Of a stretch of DNA of 64,000 nt, positions 47,626 through 60,837 are shown in pieces. Both the position numbers and the translations under genes were made by a program. The stretch spans positions 12,624,828 through 12,688,827 of the forward strand of contig CM030851.1 in NCBI GenBank assembly GCA_018105865.1, in the 5' to 3' direction. Position 1 is the stretch's first letter, and each line of letters begins with the position of its first letter. Origin of the DNA: Metaphire vulgaris. Taxonomy: Eukaryota; Annelida; Clitellata; Crassiclitellata; Megascolecidae. The notes beneath the pieces were generated by a model. It saw only the letters and a list, made by a program, of their open reading frames with translations. It was not told where the DNA came from and ran no database searches.

Positions 47626-50600
47626 TCATGACGACCACATTTCGTACATCAGCGGAGGAATTTGAATCTTGTTCGACCAGTGCAAGGCGAACTTTTCCTC
47701 TTCCTTCGAGTGCAAATGGCGAACCACCCTCAGCTGGACAAGCACGTCGATGACCTTGGCGAATATCATCGGTTCGTCGGGACGAGACTTCCTAAACCAA
47801 TGACGAAGGCAGGTCAGCAGCAGGTCCTGAATGTCCTCGACGCTCGACGGGTTTTGCAGACGACACCGATCTAGACAAACCCAAGCGCAGGGCCTGTTTT
47901 TTTTTAACGTGCAGTGATACACAAAATGTGCAGCGATAAAATGAAAATGTGCAGTGGTAGCAGTGGTAAAATGAAAATGTGCAGTGGTAAAATGACAATT
48001 TTCTGTGCATTGTGCAGTGATAAGTTTTCCAGACGACCTTTTCTGATTGGTTTTTTTTTTGCAGATATCCACAAATTTATTTTCTGAGTTTAGTGCAGTG
48101 ATAAATTTTCCTTTTAAAAAGTCTCTGTGCAAGTGCATGAAAATGATTTACAGTTAGTTCATATAAAATAGAAAATTAGATCTCAATTTATACTGGTCTG
48201 TTAGTTTTTCATCCCCCGTTTTCACTAACTTCAGTTGCTCTTTCATTTCAGTTTATTTCTCTGATCATAATATCTTGTATACATGTATTAAACTGGCTCT
48301 CGATTATTGGGGTTGGATTGGCGGCTTATTGGATTTGACAAATGGGGGATTACGATTCAAACCAGGGACCAACCATCAACTGATGTCAAGGACGTTATTA
48401 AACTGGCGCCATAGAAGTTCGACGACGGTGGCGGAACACAAAAGTAGTTCTTTGTAGGCGCGCGCAGGACGCGAACGATACCTGTGAACATCATGGTAAA
48501 AGCCCCGAGAATGCACGTCTCTTCGAAACCAAGCCGGAGATTTCGAATGCGCTCCTGGGCGACAAACACGAGGTCGACGTAGTCGGAGTTGTGTAGCTGG
48601 AGCATCTCTTCGTAGCTTATGACCTTGCCGTAGACGGTCGTGTAGAGGCGCAGTTTGTTGTTGAAGTGGTGATGACAGAGAATCATCCAAGCTTCGTAGC
48701 GAGACGCTGAAAGCACAAACAGGCTTCCGTACAATTAGAATTATTTGTAATGGAGGAAAGGGGAATTTTCTGGTCACTGCTAACTGGCTCCCACATTCTC
48801 TGCCCACCCACACTCTACTGTGCATAACAAAGGAGAAAGCAGGGTTATTCTAGGATTGTGAACTTAGGGGTGTCGGTAAAAATTTTTTTTGGGGGGGGCT
48901 GTTCGGGGTTATTTAGGGTACATACCATTCTTAGATTAGGAAATTTGGGGGTGTCGACCTCAAATTGTGGGGCGTTGGGGGTGTTAGGAGGGTGTAAAAA
49001 TATCCCTGGGAGAAAGTTTCAAGCTGCCATAAACTTTTTAACTACGGTAAGTTATCATAATTTGAGGGCCTCATTTTCCCGCCCCCTCCTTCACTGGTCT
49101 GAATCTAAAATACCACCCTGTACATAATAACTGACACAATTTCATTATTTTTCAAATTAAATTCAAATCTACTCAAACAAAATATTCCAAATACGTCATC
49201 AAAAAAACCCCCGGTCTTCATCAAGCATGCCCTGGGCCACTTATGCTCAAAACCTAACATACAGGATGGCACAAAAAACGGACTATATTAAATGCAAACC
49301 TAAATGTGACTAGTCCGCTTTTTGCATCACCGTGTATTTTGTACATGGGATTTTGTGAGTTTTCCTTTTCCTTCCAGCCAGTGGCTTAGCAATATGATCG
49401 GGGGCCCTTGGCGAAAAACGGGCAGGGGGCCCTATCTGCTACTTTAGCGATCTCTTATCAAACGTAAATTTCCAGAAGCGGCGATGCGGTCTTGCGCACT
49501 GGACCCTATTAGAGGGTCGGATGGTTCGGGACGGGGGCCCTTTGCAGGTCGGGGGCGACGAGGGCCCCCGGGCATTTGGCCAGGTTGTCCATATAGCTGC
49601 TACGCCTCTCTATTCTATTCTATTCTATTCTATTCTATCCCGGACAATTTATGCAGCGCAGTAGCATGGCTAACAGTCAAAAACAAGAGCGCTTTACATC
49701 AACACATCTCTGCCATTACATTATTACATTATTACATTACATTATTACATTATTACATTACATTATTACATCAATTACATCTCTGCCTGCAGTGACGTGT
49801 CTTGTATAGAACAGATTTACCCTTAATGACCGCGATTTGATCTTCCGTCAGCAGATCTTTGAATCCGGGAATAGCTTTGGCAAAGGCGATGAACCTCCGG
49901 ATGCAGCTCTCCACGTAAGGAATGAAGCCCTGGATGAGGTCCGTCTCCCGTCGACGTCGATCCCGGTGATCTCGTAGATTCTCATGTACTCTTCGATGGG
50001 AAGCGGCCGCAGACTTCCGAAGTACTTCTCCTGAAGGGCTCGCTGTTCCTGAACAGATTCCAAACAACAGCGTACCGGGGGCAAAGCCAGGAATTTGATT
50101 TGCTGGGGTGTAATGTGATTTGGGAGGGTATAAATTTTTAAAATCTTTGAAAATCTTAAAAAACACATTGAAAAATTTAAGGTAGTCTGTTTTTTTTTTT
50201 TTTTTTTGGGGGGGTATGTACACCGATATATCCCCCGTCGCTACACCCCTGCAGTGTACCAATACATAATTGACTTCTACAGTGCAGTGGCAGCGGCTCC
50301 ATGATTTGGCAAAGGGGAGGTGGTTGTTGGGGTGGCAACTTCCAAAGGGTCGTCCATAAAGTAAGTCACACTTACTTTATGGACGACCATAAAGATAGGG
50401 GGGATAGGGGTCTAAGAAAGTGTCTTTTTACCTCGAGGGGATAGGGGATGTAAGAAAGTGTCTTCTTACCTCGAGGGGATAGGGAGTCTAAGAAAGTGTC
50501 TTCTTACCACGAACTCTCTCTCTTTCTCGGGAAGCTTCTCCAACACGTATCGCGTGTGGACGAGGTGCGCCTCCGTGATGTTGTGCACGATCTGTTCGAT

Positions 50601-51238
50601 TTCGTCCGCTGAAACGACCCTGACCGGTTGCTGAACCGACGCGACAAGAGACGCGGCTGGCAAGTCCTCCTTCGAGGCTTCGGCAGCTGCGGCAGCTGCT
50701 TCGGCTCTCAGTTTCTGCTGGGTGATCCGCCGGACCTCTTCGATGTCGCGCGTCTTCTTCTCGTGAGTGTATCGACCGGTTTTGATCGCTGCAAAGACAT
50801 CGCACCCTCTGAAATCTTGAATTTCTCCGAAAGCGATCGCAGGAAGTCGGGAAAACAACAGCGCGCGTTCTTTGTGTCGCTTATTGACTGCAGCGGAATG
50901 AATGAGGACGCACCCACGTTTTCAAAGTCTTGACGAGCAAAAAATCATCGTCGTGTCTCAAGCTCCCAGCACTTTTAACCTCTTTCGTTCATTCTCATAC
51001 TATCTACCCCTCCCACCCAGCCCCCCAACTACTCTACGGTTTTGCATGAATCCCACAACCATTCCAAGCCCGAATAGGGGGTGGGGGCGGCATCCCCTCG
51101 TGGCTACGCCAATGATTTACTGACCCATGGATTTTCAACCACGGAAATGATTTCTGACTGCCTATGAGTCCACTTTGATGTGACCTGACCATCGACTGAT
51201 GCTAAATACATTATTATAATGGTGCTAAAGCAGTGCAA

Positions 51239-51280
<42 letters not shown>

Positions 51281-51731
51281 CTGATTGATTGATTGATCAG
51301 AGTGAGTGAGTGAGTGAGTGAGTGAGTGAGTGAGTGAGTGATTGAGTGAGTGAATGAGTGAGTGAGTGTGTGAGTGATTGAGTGAGTAAATGAGTGAGTG
51401 TGAGTGAGTGTGAGTGAGTGATTGATTGAGTGATTGATTGACTGAATACAAGCTAATAGACGTAAAAGATGGCTGTACAACCTTCCTTGGACATTCCAAT
51501 GGCCAGACATCTGCGGTATCTGCAGGCGCCGCATAAGCTTCGCTTGCTGGACCTCGTCTCGCAGAGTCCCCGTCCAACGCATTTGTACTTTTCCTTTTTG
51601 CGAAGACTGCGCCTGAAAAAACCCTTCAACAAAAGTTGAACGCTAAGCATAAAACGACTATGAAGGCAACCAACCAATCAGATGAATACTTATTTAAAAT
51701 GGATTAGCACAAAAACGACAACAGATAATGT

Positions 51732-51787
<56 letters not shown>

Positions 51788-54226
51788 TAATAATAATAAT
51801 GTGATTTTAAGTGGTTTAGGAGTCTAAGTAAGCCTGTGTGAAAACCACTGTTGTAACTCTCCACAAATTCCACAACAATAACCTAGCTTTCCGAGATAGC
51901 CTTTGAATCCGTTTACTGTTTCAACTGTCACTCTGACCTCGTCCAAACTGTCCACAACCCTTGTACTAAAAAATGTATTCTCTTATTGTCATAAGTAAAT
52001 TTAGTACATTAGTGCAAAAGAAATGTTTGCTCTTCTGCCTCAAAAAGCAAACTATGTGAGTTTTCAATAGATAGAAATACAGCAGCCTAAGAAAAAAACC
52101 AGTACAAGTTTGAATAAACTTTAGCAGCAGTAACCTCTGTCCCACCTTCCAGAACATGGACGATTTATACATATATTTGACCTTCGTACGTATGTACACT
52201 GGCATTAGATTGAACTTTAACATGCTCTGTGCCGCACTGCTGTCTGTTGTTTAGTGCATAAATCTACTATATCTATTAAATATATGCACTGTATAGCATG
52301 GAGGGTGCCACAAGCCAAATATTGGGTGGGCCAACATGGCCTGTTTGAAATTGGACAATGCAAGGACTAGTGCTACAGTAGGCTATAGATATGCAAAAAT
52401 TCAGAAGAGTGATGAAACAAATTAAAACCACATATTCTTGTGTCCCCGTCTTTGCTGTGTCAAACCGTACTAGAATTGTCAATATATTCTGTCTCAATTT
52501 TTTTGTAGAGCTTTTGAAATGCCACAAAAAATAATGAGCCATTTGAAACGACACTATACAAAGTCTTTCAGAAATCTATTCTCTGTCAAATGTCTAGAAA
52601 ATCAATCGAGAGATAAGATGGCGCTTAAGAGAGCTGGTTTCTTCTATTACAGGTTTTATAGACCACAAAACTATTATAAAATTGATACCCTGTTTGAAAT
52701 TGGACAATGCTAGTGCTACAGTAGGCAATAGATATATGCAAAAATTCATAAGAGTGATGAAATGAATTAAAAAGTTTTTAGTTTACAATTAATTCATATG
52801 AAATTCTGCATTGAGATCAAAAGGTCAAATCTGATCAAACATTTAAAAGACAAATATGCAATTATCCTGAAGAGACAAACATCCACACAACAACTCTTCA
52901 GTGGTCATTTATTGTGATGTATGCAATCTCAGACCGTCTGTAAAACCAGTCATTGCGCATGATGTGTTTACGAAATGGTTAAATACCATTACCCAAGAAT
53001 AAATCACTTAAATACCTAGATTTCGTTGAATGCTAGAAAAAGCAGAGGCAAAGGATCAAAGCTCGATCCATTCAATAAATACCAAACGAGGCCAGAATGA
53101 TCACTGTAGCCTTGTTCTGTCCTTGACTTAAAGGGTTCACAGTCAGGGCCGAATTTAGGACCAAAAGAAGTCCTGTGCTAGTTAAGTTATGTGGCCCCAT
53201 ACCTGGGCCCCAAAGGAGGTAGGCCCGGTGGGCCAACACAGGCGGTCAGGCACCCAAGCGTAGGAAAAAATTTAGGTGCAGTTTCTTGATTAATTGTTAT
53301 TTAACCCCTTAACTGGGGACCCTGGATATATCCATCCATTTTACATTGAGTTACAGTTAAATACACAGTTAAGGGGTTAACATTTAAAAATATCATCACA
53401 TTTTTGCCAAGAAGACAAGGCCCCGGCCTGGCCAGTGGGGCCCTGTACTTAAACGCAATGACAAATATGTCACTGTGCCAAATGAATTCAACCCATCAAC
53501 GTCTTTACACAGACTTTCCAAAACCTGGCAAGAATCAATGGGCATTTTGTAAAACCATCTCTAACACATGCACAATGACTGGTTTTACAGATGATATTTG
53601 TTTTTAAATGTTTGTAAGTTGACATTTTAGAAATTGGCTCGGTGTCATAAAGTCTAATATTAATTTAACAATTAGGTCTAAAGTTCATAAACTTTTCTAG
53701 AGTAAAATTCCACCCCACCATCATCATCATCCTCATAAATTTTGACGGCCTTTGGTTGTCGTATCTTTTATCGTCATCCGTGGGCGCTCGCACATTGGGG
53801 CAAGAGGGGGCACACGCCCCCCCTGGAAAATGCAAATACCAATATTTCACATTGAAATTTGAAAAACTTGCTAAAATATTAACCGTGACCATTGTGTTAA
53901 CATGTGTTTTGCCCCTCCTGGAAAAATTTATGTGATGTAACTGCAACCATTGTGTTTTGCCCTCCCCCTCCTGGAAAAATTTCTGCAGGCGCCCCATGTT
54001 GTCATCACCTGAAAAATTCCATTCTTACCTTGCAAGCCTCGCAGGTGTTCGCCCCATAGTGGAACCCAGAGGCCTTTTCGCCACAAATCCGACACGGAGG
54101 CAGGAGATGTGCTTCGTCATCCTTGGAAGTGCCGACGGTGCCACAGGTGACGTCACCAGCAGACACTGGCGCTGGCAGCACATCAGTTCCAGTCCCATTA
54201 GGCATAACGGAGACTTCCAGTTCCAT
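47626..54226 (-). CDS. NR1-like orphan nuclear receptor
   Basis: Six coding exons: 54226-54029 (ATG), 51623-51482, 50788-50508, 50048-49821, 48706-48482, 47870-47626. Once the one-base gap at 49947-49949 is allowed for, the total is exactly 440 codons (439 residues). The DNA-binding domain spans two exons: PCRICGEKASGFHYGANTC, EACK|GFFRRSL, then CVGRGLCETRSSKRSLCGAC and RYRRCLAIGMSKE, giving the full eight zinc cysteines. A C-terminal extension (AIKTGRYTHEKKTRDIEEV) leads to a hinge and a ligand-binding domain with the helix 3-5 signature FAKAIPGFKDLLTEDQIAVI and a helix 12 activation motif PPLMYEMW. Helices 10-12 resemble the LXR/FXR-type ending (PPLLxEIW). The P-box reads EACKG instead of the usual EGCKG. 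It acts as a DNA-binding transcription factor; ligand and target site cannot be read from the sequence. The ATG follows an acceptor (TTGCAG) 3 bases upstream, so a 5' non-coding exon is likely further up. Confidence 0.9.
49262..49334. mobile_element. mariner-type MITE (diverged ends)
   Basis: CAGGATGGCACAAAAAACGG to TTTTTGCATCACCGTG, TA-flanked, in a nuclear-receptor intron. Confidence 0.65.
51240..51440. repeat. GATT/GAGT tetranucleotide array
   Basis: Tandem GATT changing to GAGT units over about 200 bp in a nuclear-receptor intron. Confidence 0.92.
51735..51800. repeat. AAT microsatellite
   Basis: AAT tract with one interruption. Confidence 0.9.
53301..53380. mobile_element. TTAA-flanked piggyBac-type MITE
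   Basis: 80-bp copy with two substitutions in the GGATCCCGG segment, in the nuclear receptor's first intron. Confidence 0.8.
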
Positions 54227-54339
54227 TGGGCTGCAATAATCTAAAAATATGATGATAAACTTTCTCACTTTCTATTGAGTACACGACGACAAAGACAAAG
54301 ATAATCTCTTAAATGACTCCTTTGTAAAGCACACTTTAG

Positions 54340-54372
54340 CTGTTATGTTACTGCGCTAAAAAATTGTCGTAG

Positions 54373-54418
<46 letters not shown>
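54340..54418. repeat. Repeat tail plus AAT microsatellite
   Basis: GTTATGTTACTGCGCTAAAA is followed by AATTGTCGTAG and an AAT tract. Confidence 0.75.
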
Positions 54419-54419
<1 letters not shown>

Positions 54420-54712
54420 CATATTAAAATCGTTAAAAATATTGGTTGATAAACTTTCTCACTTTGGTGGGCGAGCGTTGACTATTGAGTTTACATGATG
54501 ACAAACGATGTTCAAACGACGTTGACAAAGAACCGGTTTACAGCATCAGAGGGCTGGGCGTGCGACGACGTTGCTATTTTAACATCTTTTAACGTACTTA
54601 TAAGTGACTCCTTTTGCGTGAAACGTACTCTTTACGACTTTGGCGATCATCAGTTATGTTCAATGATTGGGTATTAGGTATAGGTATATTAGTATTATCC
54701 TGCACTCATGTA

Positions 54713-54815
<103 letters not shown>

Positions 54816-54829
54816 TTTGCACAGACTAT

Positions 54830-54908
54830 AGGGTGGCACAAAAAAACTGGACTATATTAAATGCAAACCTAAATGTGGCTAGTCCGGATTGTTTTTTGCA
54901 CCACCCTG
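54830..54908. mobile_element. mariner-type MITE next to AAT microsatellite
   Basis: Left end TAGGGTGGCACAAAAAAACT, right end TTTTTTGCACCACCCTG plus TA. It lies directly after the AAT tract. Confidence 0.65.
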
Positions 54909-56175
54909 TATATAAGAAAGACTCTGAACATGTCCAAAGTTCTGCATTAACAAAAATTGGGAACAGGTCTTTTGATCTTTTCATAAGTTTTGAATTAACA
55001 AATTAGCAATAAACTTTACTAGTCAAAGCCAAGTTTGACTTACACTTCCTCATTTATACAATAACCCTAGTTCTCAGCCTTAACTTTATGTACATTGGCT
55101 CAAATGACTGGAAAATCCAAACCAAATAAGTGAATGAATGAATGATTGATTGATTGAATGAATAAATCAATTAATCAAATCCACTAAGTTCTGATAAATC
55201 AATTAATCAATACAAGTATGATTGATTGGCTGACTGACTGACTGACTGACTGACTGACTGGCTAGCTGACTGAGCAGAACCCTAAGAGTTTGTTATGGGA
55301 GTATTTAGTGTCATCATTTGCCAAAATGTCTGTAAACAGAATAGCTTTTTCATCTCGTTCCTCGGTCACATGTTCACCCAGCCAAAGATTTTCACAAGAT
55401 AGCCTAGATGCCACAAAAAAGCATTAAAACCCAACTGAAAACACTTTTAAAAGTCCACACAGATGCAAAAGTGTGTTACAGAAAGCATCCAGCAAGATAT
55501 GCCTAAAAACATACCTGATATGCAGGCTATAATACCGGTATGTGTTAATGATAGTTGAAGATTCCCAAAATATTATGTATAAACTCAATAAGAAGCAACT
55601 GTCTCTCCAATATCTACGTAACACTTCCTATCAAACGGATAAGGGTTCGAAAATGACAGGCAAGAAAGCTGATAATCAAACTCACCATGGTGCACTAGAC
55701 TCAACTGAAGAGCCTCTCTAGTTCACAGATAACTTATAGCTATAACGGCTGGAAATAAGGCCAGCAATGTCCAATGGGAGTGAGGAGATATAGTTTTACT
55801 GTCTTATTGCTTTTGAAGTTGGTGGTATTGTCGTCAGGCTGTGCGATTACCGGCTGACCTGACAAATACCGCTCGATGATTTTCCGGTCTCTCAGAATAC
55901 GCCCACAATAAATCTTGCAATAATAATAATAATTAGATTCGTGCAGTAATGTTGGGAAAATGTGAGCAGTGATGTGACTAATGCAATCAAACCAAGCAGT
56001 TTAAACCACACAGGTAGGCACAGTACATTAGTACATTATAATTATAGCCTACCTATGCAGAGGCCTAATTATACTTTCACAAATTGCTCTTAATACATAC
56101 ATATTACATACATGCATACATACATACATACATACATATACTCGCAGCACAGACACACACAGATGTGTATTTTGA

Positions 56176-56348
<173 letters not shown>

Positions 56349-58758
56349 GACACAAGATTAAGCAGTTATTATAGCCACAGAAGCCTCAAAGCCAAATCTC
56401 AAAGCCTAGCACAAGCAAAACTGCTTAGTGATTAGTGAATGACTTATTATTAGAAAATTTATAGTAAACAAAGTTTGCATTTCGAGGTTTGCAGACACCG
56501 AGCTAAAGCTGCACTTAATTAAATGTGCATCATTCATACATATAGGTCCTAGCAAACCAGCACATACAACCTGCATAAGAACAAAATTACCAGTACTTCT
56601 ATAGCACCTACCAGAAATAAACGTTGTTATGTTAATTTCGCAGGAAATACTGAAATTACTGAAATAGTAATGTTACTGAAATAGTAATTAAACTGAATAT
56701 TTTGAAATCAAGTAATTTGATGTTGTCCTATATTTCACTGCTGGCAAAAAGGGCGATCAGCAGCATCAGGTTCTAAATGTTCCAGAAGCGCACAATTAAC
56801 TCCGTCGATCAAAAAGAGCTTTTGCTACCCCTGAACCTGGTTTGATTAACTGTTTCTGAAATGTTCCAGAAGACCATTGTTCGCGGAAGTGCCACAATTG
56901 GACAATTGAGCGTCCTTAATAAACCGTCTGCATACCTCGCCTGCTGGACAAAGCCTATGTTGGTTTTAGGCCGTACAAAGCAGCCTATGTTCTTGTGTAT
57001 GGTCCTGAAATCTGCTTCCATCCAGTGGCGGCTCCAGGATTTGGCAAGTTGGGGGGGGGGGGTCGTTGGAGTGGCAACTTCATAGCATGGGGTCAACCAT
57101 TTTTCATAAATCAACACATACCGGATGAATGCCATCTTCGATCGGGGCCAGACATTCAATAGGGGGCACAGACCCCCAGCCACCCCTACCTCCTCCACCC
57201 CCGCGGAGCTGCTTCTGTTTATACCACTGTGCATACAATATACTGTCAAGAATGGGTTTAATCTGGCCAGACATTGTCTGAACACAAACATCATTTTTCT
57301 ATTTGGCTAGCAAAGGTCATTTCGTTAGACCAGTCTGTCCAATGTAGGGTTTCAAACGTTAGATAAATAAACGAATGTATTTAAAAAAATTACCTTGAGC
57401 CTGTGAAGTTTTTTATGAGCCAAAAGTTTGATAACATTGTGGAACTACGTTGGCCTACGACTTTAGAATCTCCAACTTTTGAGCCACCTCGACTCTTTGG
57501 CCTACGCTGACAGTCTTTCTGCGAGCGCAGCTGACACCTGCGGCGTAGCCAGGATTCCGAAATAGGGGAAAACACATCGACATTTTCGGGTAAAACGTGC
57601 TGAGCAAAAAACGTCGTCCTGTCATGCTCTTTCAGCTTTCGTGCATTTTCCTCGATTTCATAATACTAACTACCAGTCTACCCCAAAACTATTCAACTCC
57701 CGTGCACAAATCCGATGACCGTTCCCAGTCTGAATAGGGGGGGCTTTGAACCACTTATGGCTACGCTTATGGCTGACACAACTATTTTTCAAAGCAATTC
57801 GTCTTAGTAGGTTGTAATTCCTTCGAACATTTAGGGCCAATTTAAGATGAACAATCAATTTTTTTGTATCGGTCTACTCTGAATCACTGGAATCCTGTCC
57901 ACGAGGCTCCTATATTTAAAAAATTGGTAGCGATAGCAGTGACTACTGCAGCAGCAGCAGCTTTAGCAGAGATTTGACCAATGTAAACATACTGAAATAT
58001 TGTTTTCATTGAATTATTACTAAATTATTTTTATTGAATTATTAGTTTACTTTTAAACGTATGCAAATCATTCGTCGGATTCGTTTAGTGGACTGGTTGA
58101 ACGGAAATGCTCCCACCACAGCTAGTTGTTGATTGTTCGTGATTTATATAGCACTAATGTTCAGCCTTCTTGGTGAGTCTCGAAAAAACGAGATTAGGCA
58201 GTTTTATCCAATCCAGTCATCGACTTCTATAGCGTCACCGGTAATGTATGGAAGCATTGGCCGAATGACAGTTGATGGTGGAAAGACTAGGACCAAAAGA
58301 TGTTTTAATAATTATGGATCAAAAGCTTGTGAGAGCATTTGCAGTAGCGGAGGGAGAGGGAGAGACAGACTTATGCAGAATAGGTTTTATGACATTGGAG
58401 TAAATACTTGTGCGAAGTCACCATATTAATCAGAAAGGAGTGAGATTAATAATTGATGTAAATGTGTATTAACTGGTGGACCAACAAAGAGCAAACAAAA
58501 ATGCTATAGATTTTTTTAAAATAGCAATAAAACGGAAACATTAGTTAGGTGCGTCATCTGCCCTGATAGTTTTTGTACTTTTCTTTCACTCATTAGATGC
58601 TACATCTTTTCACATTGCTTCTCATATATATTTATTTATTCAGTTTAATTTGCAATAATTTTTGTATTATTTTTTGTCAGGATGTGTAGGCAGTTCTGCT
58701 GTTAATTATCATTTGATCATTTGATCATTTGATCTCAGGATTCGGAAAGCGCGCCGCG

Positions 58759-60420
58759 ATGGGTCACCTGACAACGAGCGGAGACGAGCCGGAAATCGGA
58801 ACGGTTTTCAAGGAGACGGCGCCGGGTGGCAAGGGACAGCTCTATCTGAACGCGGATTTTCTTCCGGTCGAGTTTCGCCACCTGTCTGAACTGGTGGCCC
58901 ATGACACCGTACAGTACGTGTGCCACCACGAACAGGCTGCTCCGGCGCCGAATAAGACGGCGCTGATAATGCGCAGTCTTGTCGACGACACTTTGAAGAA
59001 TCGACTGGATTTCATGAGAGAACTTGTCCTCAGGGTACTGAAGTTACAGGAACAAGATTATTGTTTTTTTATTCTGGTACAGTGGATCCCGCTTAATTGC
59101 ATACCGCTTAATTGCATAACCCGCATAATCGCATAACAACATAAAAACCCGAACCAGTGTTTTGTGCATACAATTAATTATCAGATGTCCCGGCTATTCG
59201 CTATTAATCGCATAAGCGAGCCCACACCTAATTAAGCGGGTTTCACTGTAATAGGCAAGTTCCATCCATGCATGGCACCTGGGTTGGGTTGGATTTATGA
59301 GATTTTGCTTACGTATGATGTGCAAACCGGGGAGGGGGTTGAAAATATGCCTTTTTTGCGTACGTACTATATGGATGAGCCCAAAGTAAATTTTTTCATC
59401 TAATTTTTCTTCTGCGACAGCTGGGATTCTCGCGAAAGGACCACGTCGAACTGTTAGACAGTCTTGCCACGCAGATGTTTGACGACGAGGTCGTGACCTG
59501 GGGTCGGATAGTCACCCTGTACGCCTTCTGCGGGTACCTGGCGCGCTACTGTCTCGAGAAGGACCTGTTCGACTGCCCGGATGCCATCGCAGAAGCCCTA
59601 AGCAGCATCGTCACCAACAGGCTGGGTCTGTGGATCGTTGCCAACGGCGGATGGGTTAGTCTCTTCGAATCGAAAACGTGTAACGACGACCGATTTGGAT
59701 TATGGCTTATTCAGTGACGGTTCCACGTGGGGGAATGAGTGGGGATGCATCCCCCCACCCACCGGACTTCCGGACTTACTTTTTTTTGCTTGTGAAACCT
59801 TTTTTGGGGTAAAAGTCCAGTAAAACTAACTGCAAATGACCTTTTTTTTGTGAACCTATTTGTCGGTAAAAGTATGGTCAAATTAGGGATGAAATTCTCT
59901 TTCTTTCAGCCTTTTTTGGCAAAATTTATTGATTTTTTCCTTCTATTTTCATCACCCTCCACAAATTTCTATGAATTCATTTCATCCCCCGCCCTCAAGA
60001 AATCCTGAAACCACCACTGGGCTTATTGCATTCTGATATCAATGCAGAAACTGGATAAGGGCTCATCCATATAGTATGTATGCAAAAACAGGCATAGTTT
60101 CAAATTTTTTCTTTGTACCAGAACCCTAAAGTTGTTTAACCACTTAACTGGGGATCCCGGATATATCCGTCCATTTTACATTGAGTTACAGTTAAATACG
60201 CGGATCCCCAGTTAAGGGTTAATTAATGATCCATCAATTTGATTACATGCTGCTGACTGCTTTTGTTTGTAAAATTTAGACTTCGTTCGAAAGTCAGTTT
60301 CCCGCGTTGTGCCTGTTTGACACAAGTTTTCTGTGGAAGATCATCGCGATAGTCGGACTTCTCGCTGGCGCCATCGTGGCGTTCTACTCCTCGATACAGT
60401 ATCTAAATCCATCTCCTTGA
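58759..60420 (+). CDS. BCL-2 family protein, MCL1-like, with C-terminal membrane anchor
   Basis: Three exons, 58759-59034, 59421-59654 and 60280-60420, all phase 0, encode 216 residues without any frame problem. A BH3-like helix TALIMRSLVDD lies around residues 67-77. BH1 is EVVTWGRIVTLYAFCGYLA (about 115-133), closest to MCL1's VTNWGRIVTL. BH2 is WIVANGGW|TSFE (163-174). The last 27 residues hold a membrane anchor (FLWKIIAIVGLLAGAIVAFY). Family knowledge: multi-BH-domain proteins with this layout sit on the outer mitochondrial and ER membranes and control cytochrome c release. Pro- or anti-apoptotic action cannot be decided from sequence alone, although MCL1-like BH1 wording suggests anti-apoptotic. 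The intron inside BH2 right after the Trp is a conserved family position. The ATG lies 20 bases after an acceptor (CTCAG at 58738), so either a 5' untranslated exon precedes it or coding continues upstream. A Tigger-like MITE sits in intron 1. Confidence 0.9.
59080..59248. mobile_element. pogo/Tigger-like MITE in BCL-2-like intron 1
   Basis: Ends CAGTGGATCCCGCTTAAT and ATTAAGCGGGTTTCACTG are imperfect inverted repeats, flanked by TA on both sides, with internal CGCATAAC repeats. Confidence 0.7.
60059..60126. mobile_element. PIF/Harbinger-type MITE, short deletion form
   Basis: Begins GGGCTCATCCATATAGTA, ends AGAACCC, flanked by TAA on both sides. Confidence 0.6.
60136..60222. mobile_element. 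piggyBac-type MITE with rearranged right end
   Basis: The left half is normal. The right half repeats GGATCCCCAGTTAAGGG, as if the left terminus had been copied onto the right. In BCL-2-like intron 2. Confidence 0.7.
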
Positions 60421-60640
60421 TAATATCATCCTGTATTGAAACTGTTGTGTGTAATAAAACTGTTGAAATCTGATGAAAATTCGGCTGATGCCTGTTAGCT
60501 GCGCTACTATGCCTACTTCCGATGCATGAAAGATTTGAAAACCTTGTTGAATCTCTTTGTGGTAGTGACCACTGGAACAATTCAGATGGAGAGGTGCTCG
60601 GAAAAGAAAAGTGAGATGTCTGCAAGTCTCGTCCACGAGG

Positions 60641-60837
60641 CAGTGGCGGCTCCACCGGGGTGGGTGCCCGGGGGCCCGTGCCCCCTATTGAGTTCCTGAC
60701 CCCCAGTGACCCCTGTTGGGACCCTATACTTAATACCACATACCTAACAACAAATGGTTGGCCCCCATCATTAGAAGTTGCCACCCCAACGCCACCCCCC
60801 CCCCCCACTTGCCAAATCCTGGAGCCGCCCGCCACTG
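60641..60837. mobile_element. hAT-type MITE (GGCGGCTCC family)
   Basis: Starts CAGTGGCGGCTCC and ends GGAGCCGCCCGCCACTG. The flanks CCACGAGG and CCATGAGG form an 8-bp duplication with one mismatch. Related copies start at about 57024, 50285 and 61788. Confidence 0.78.

Noticed and set aside
51104..51582. Long Ser/His/Thr reading on the minus strand
   Set aside because: It is produced by the GATT/GAGT tetranucleotide array beside the real zinc-finger exon.
58133..58429. 98-codon plus-strand ORF upstream of the BCL-2-like gene
   Set aside because: It overlaps a copy of the ACTTCTATAGCG repeat and has no homology or splice support.
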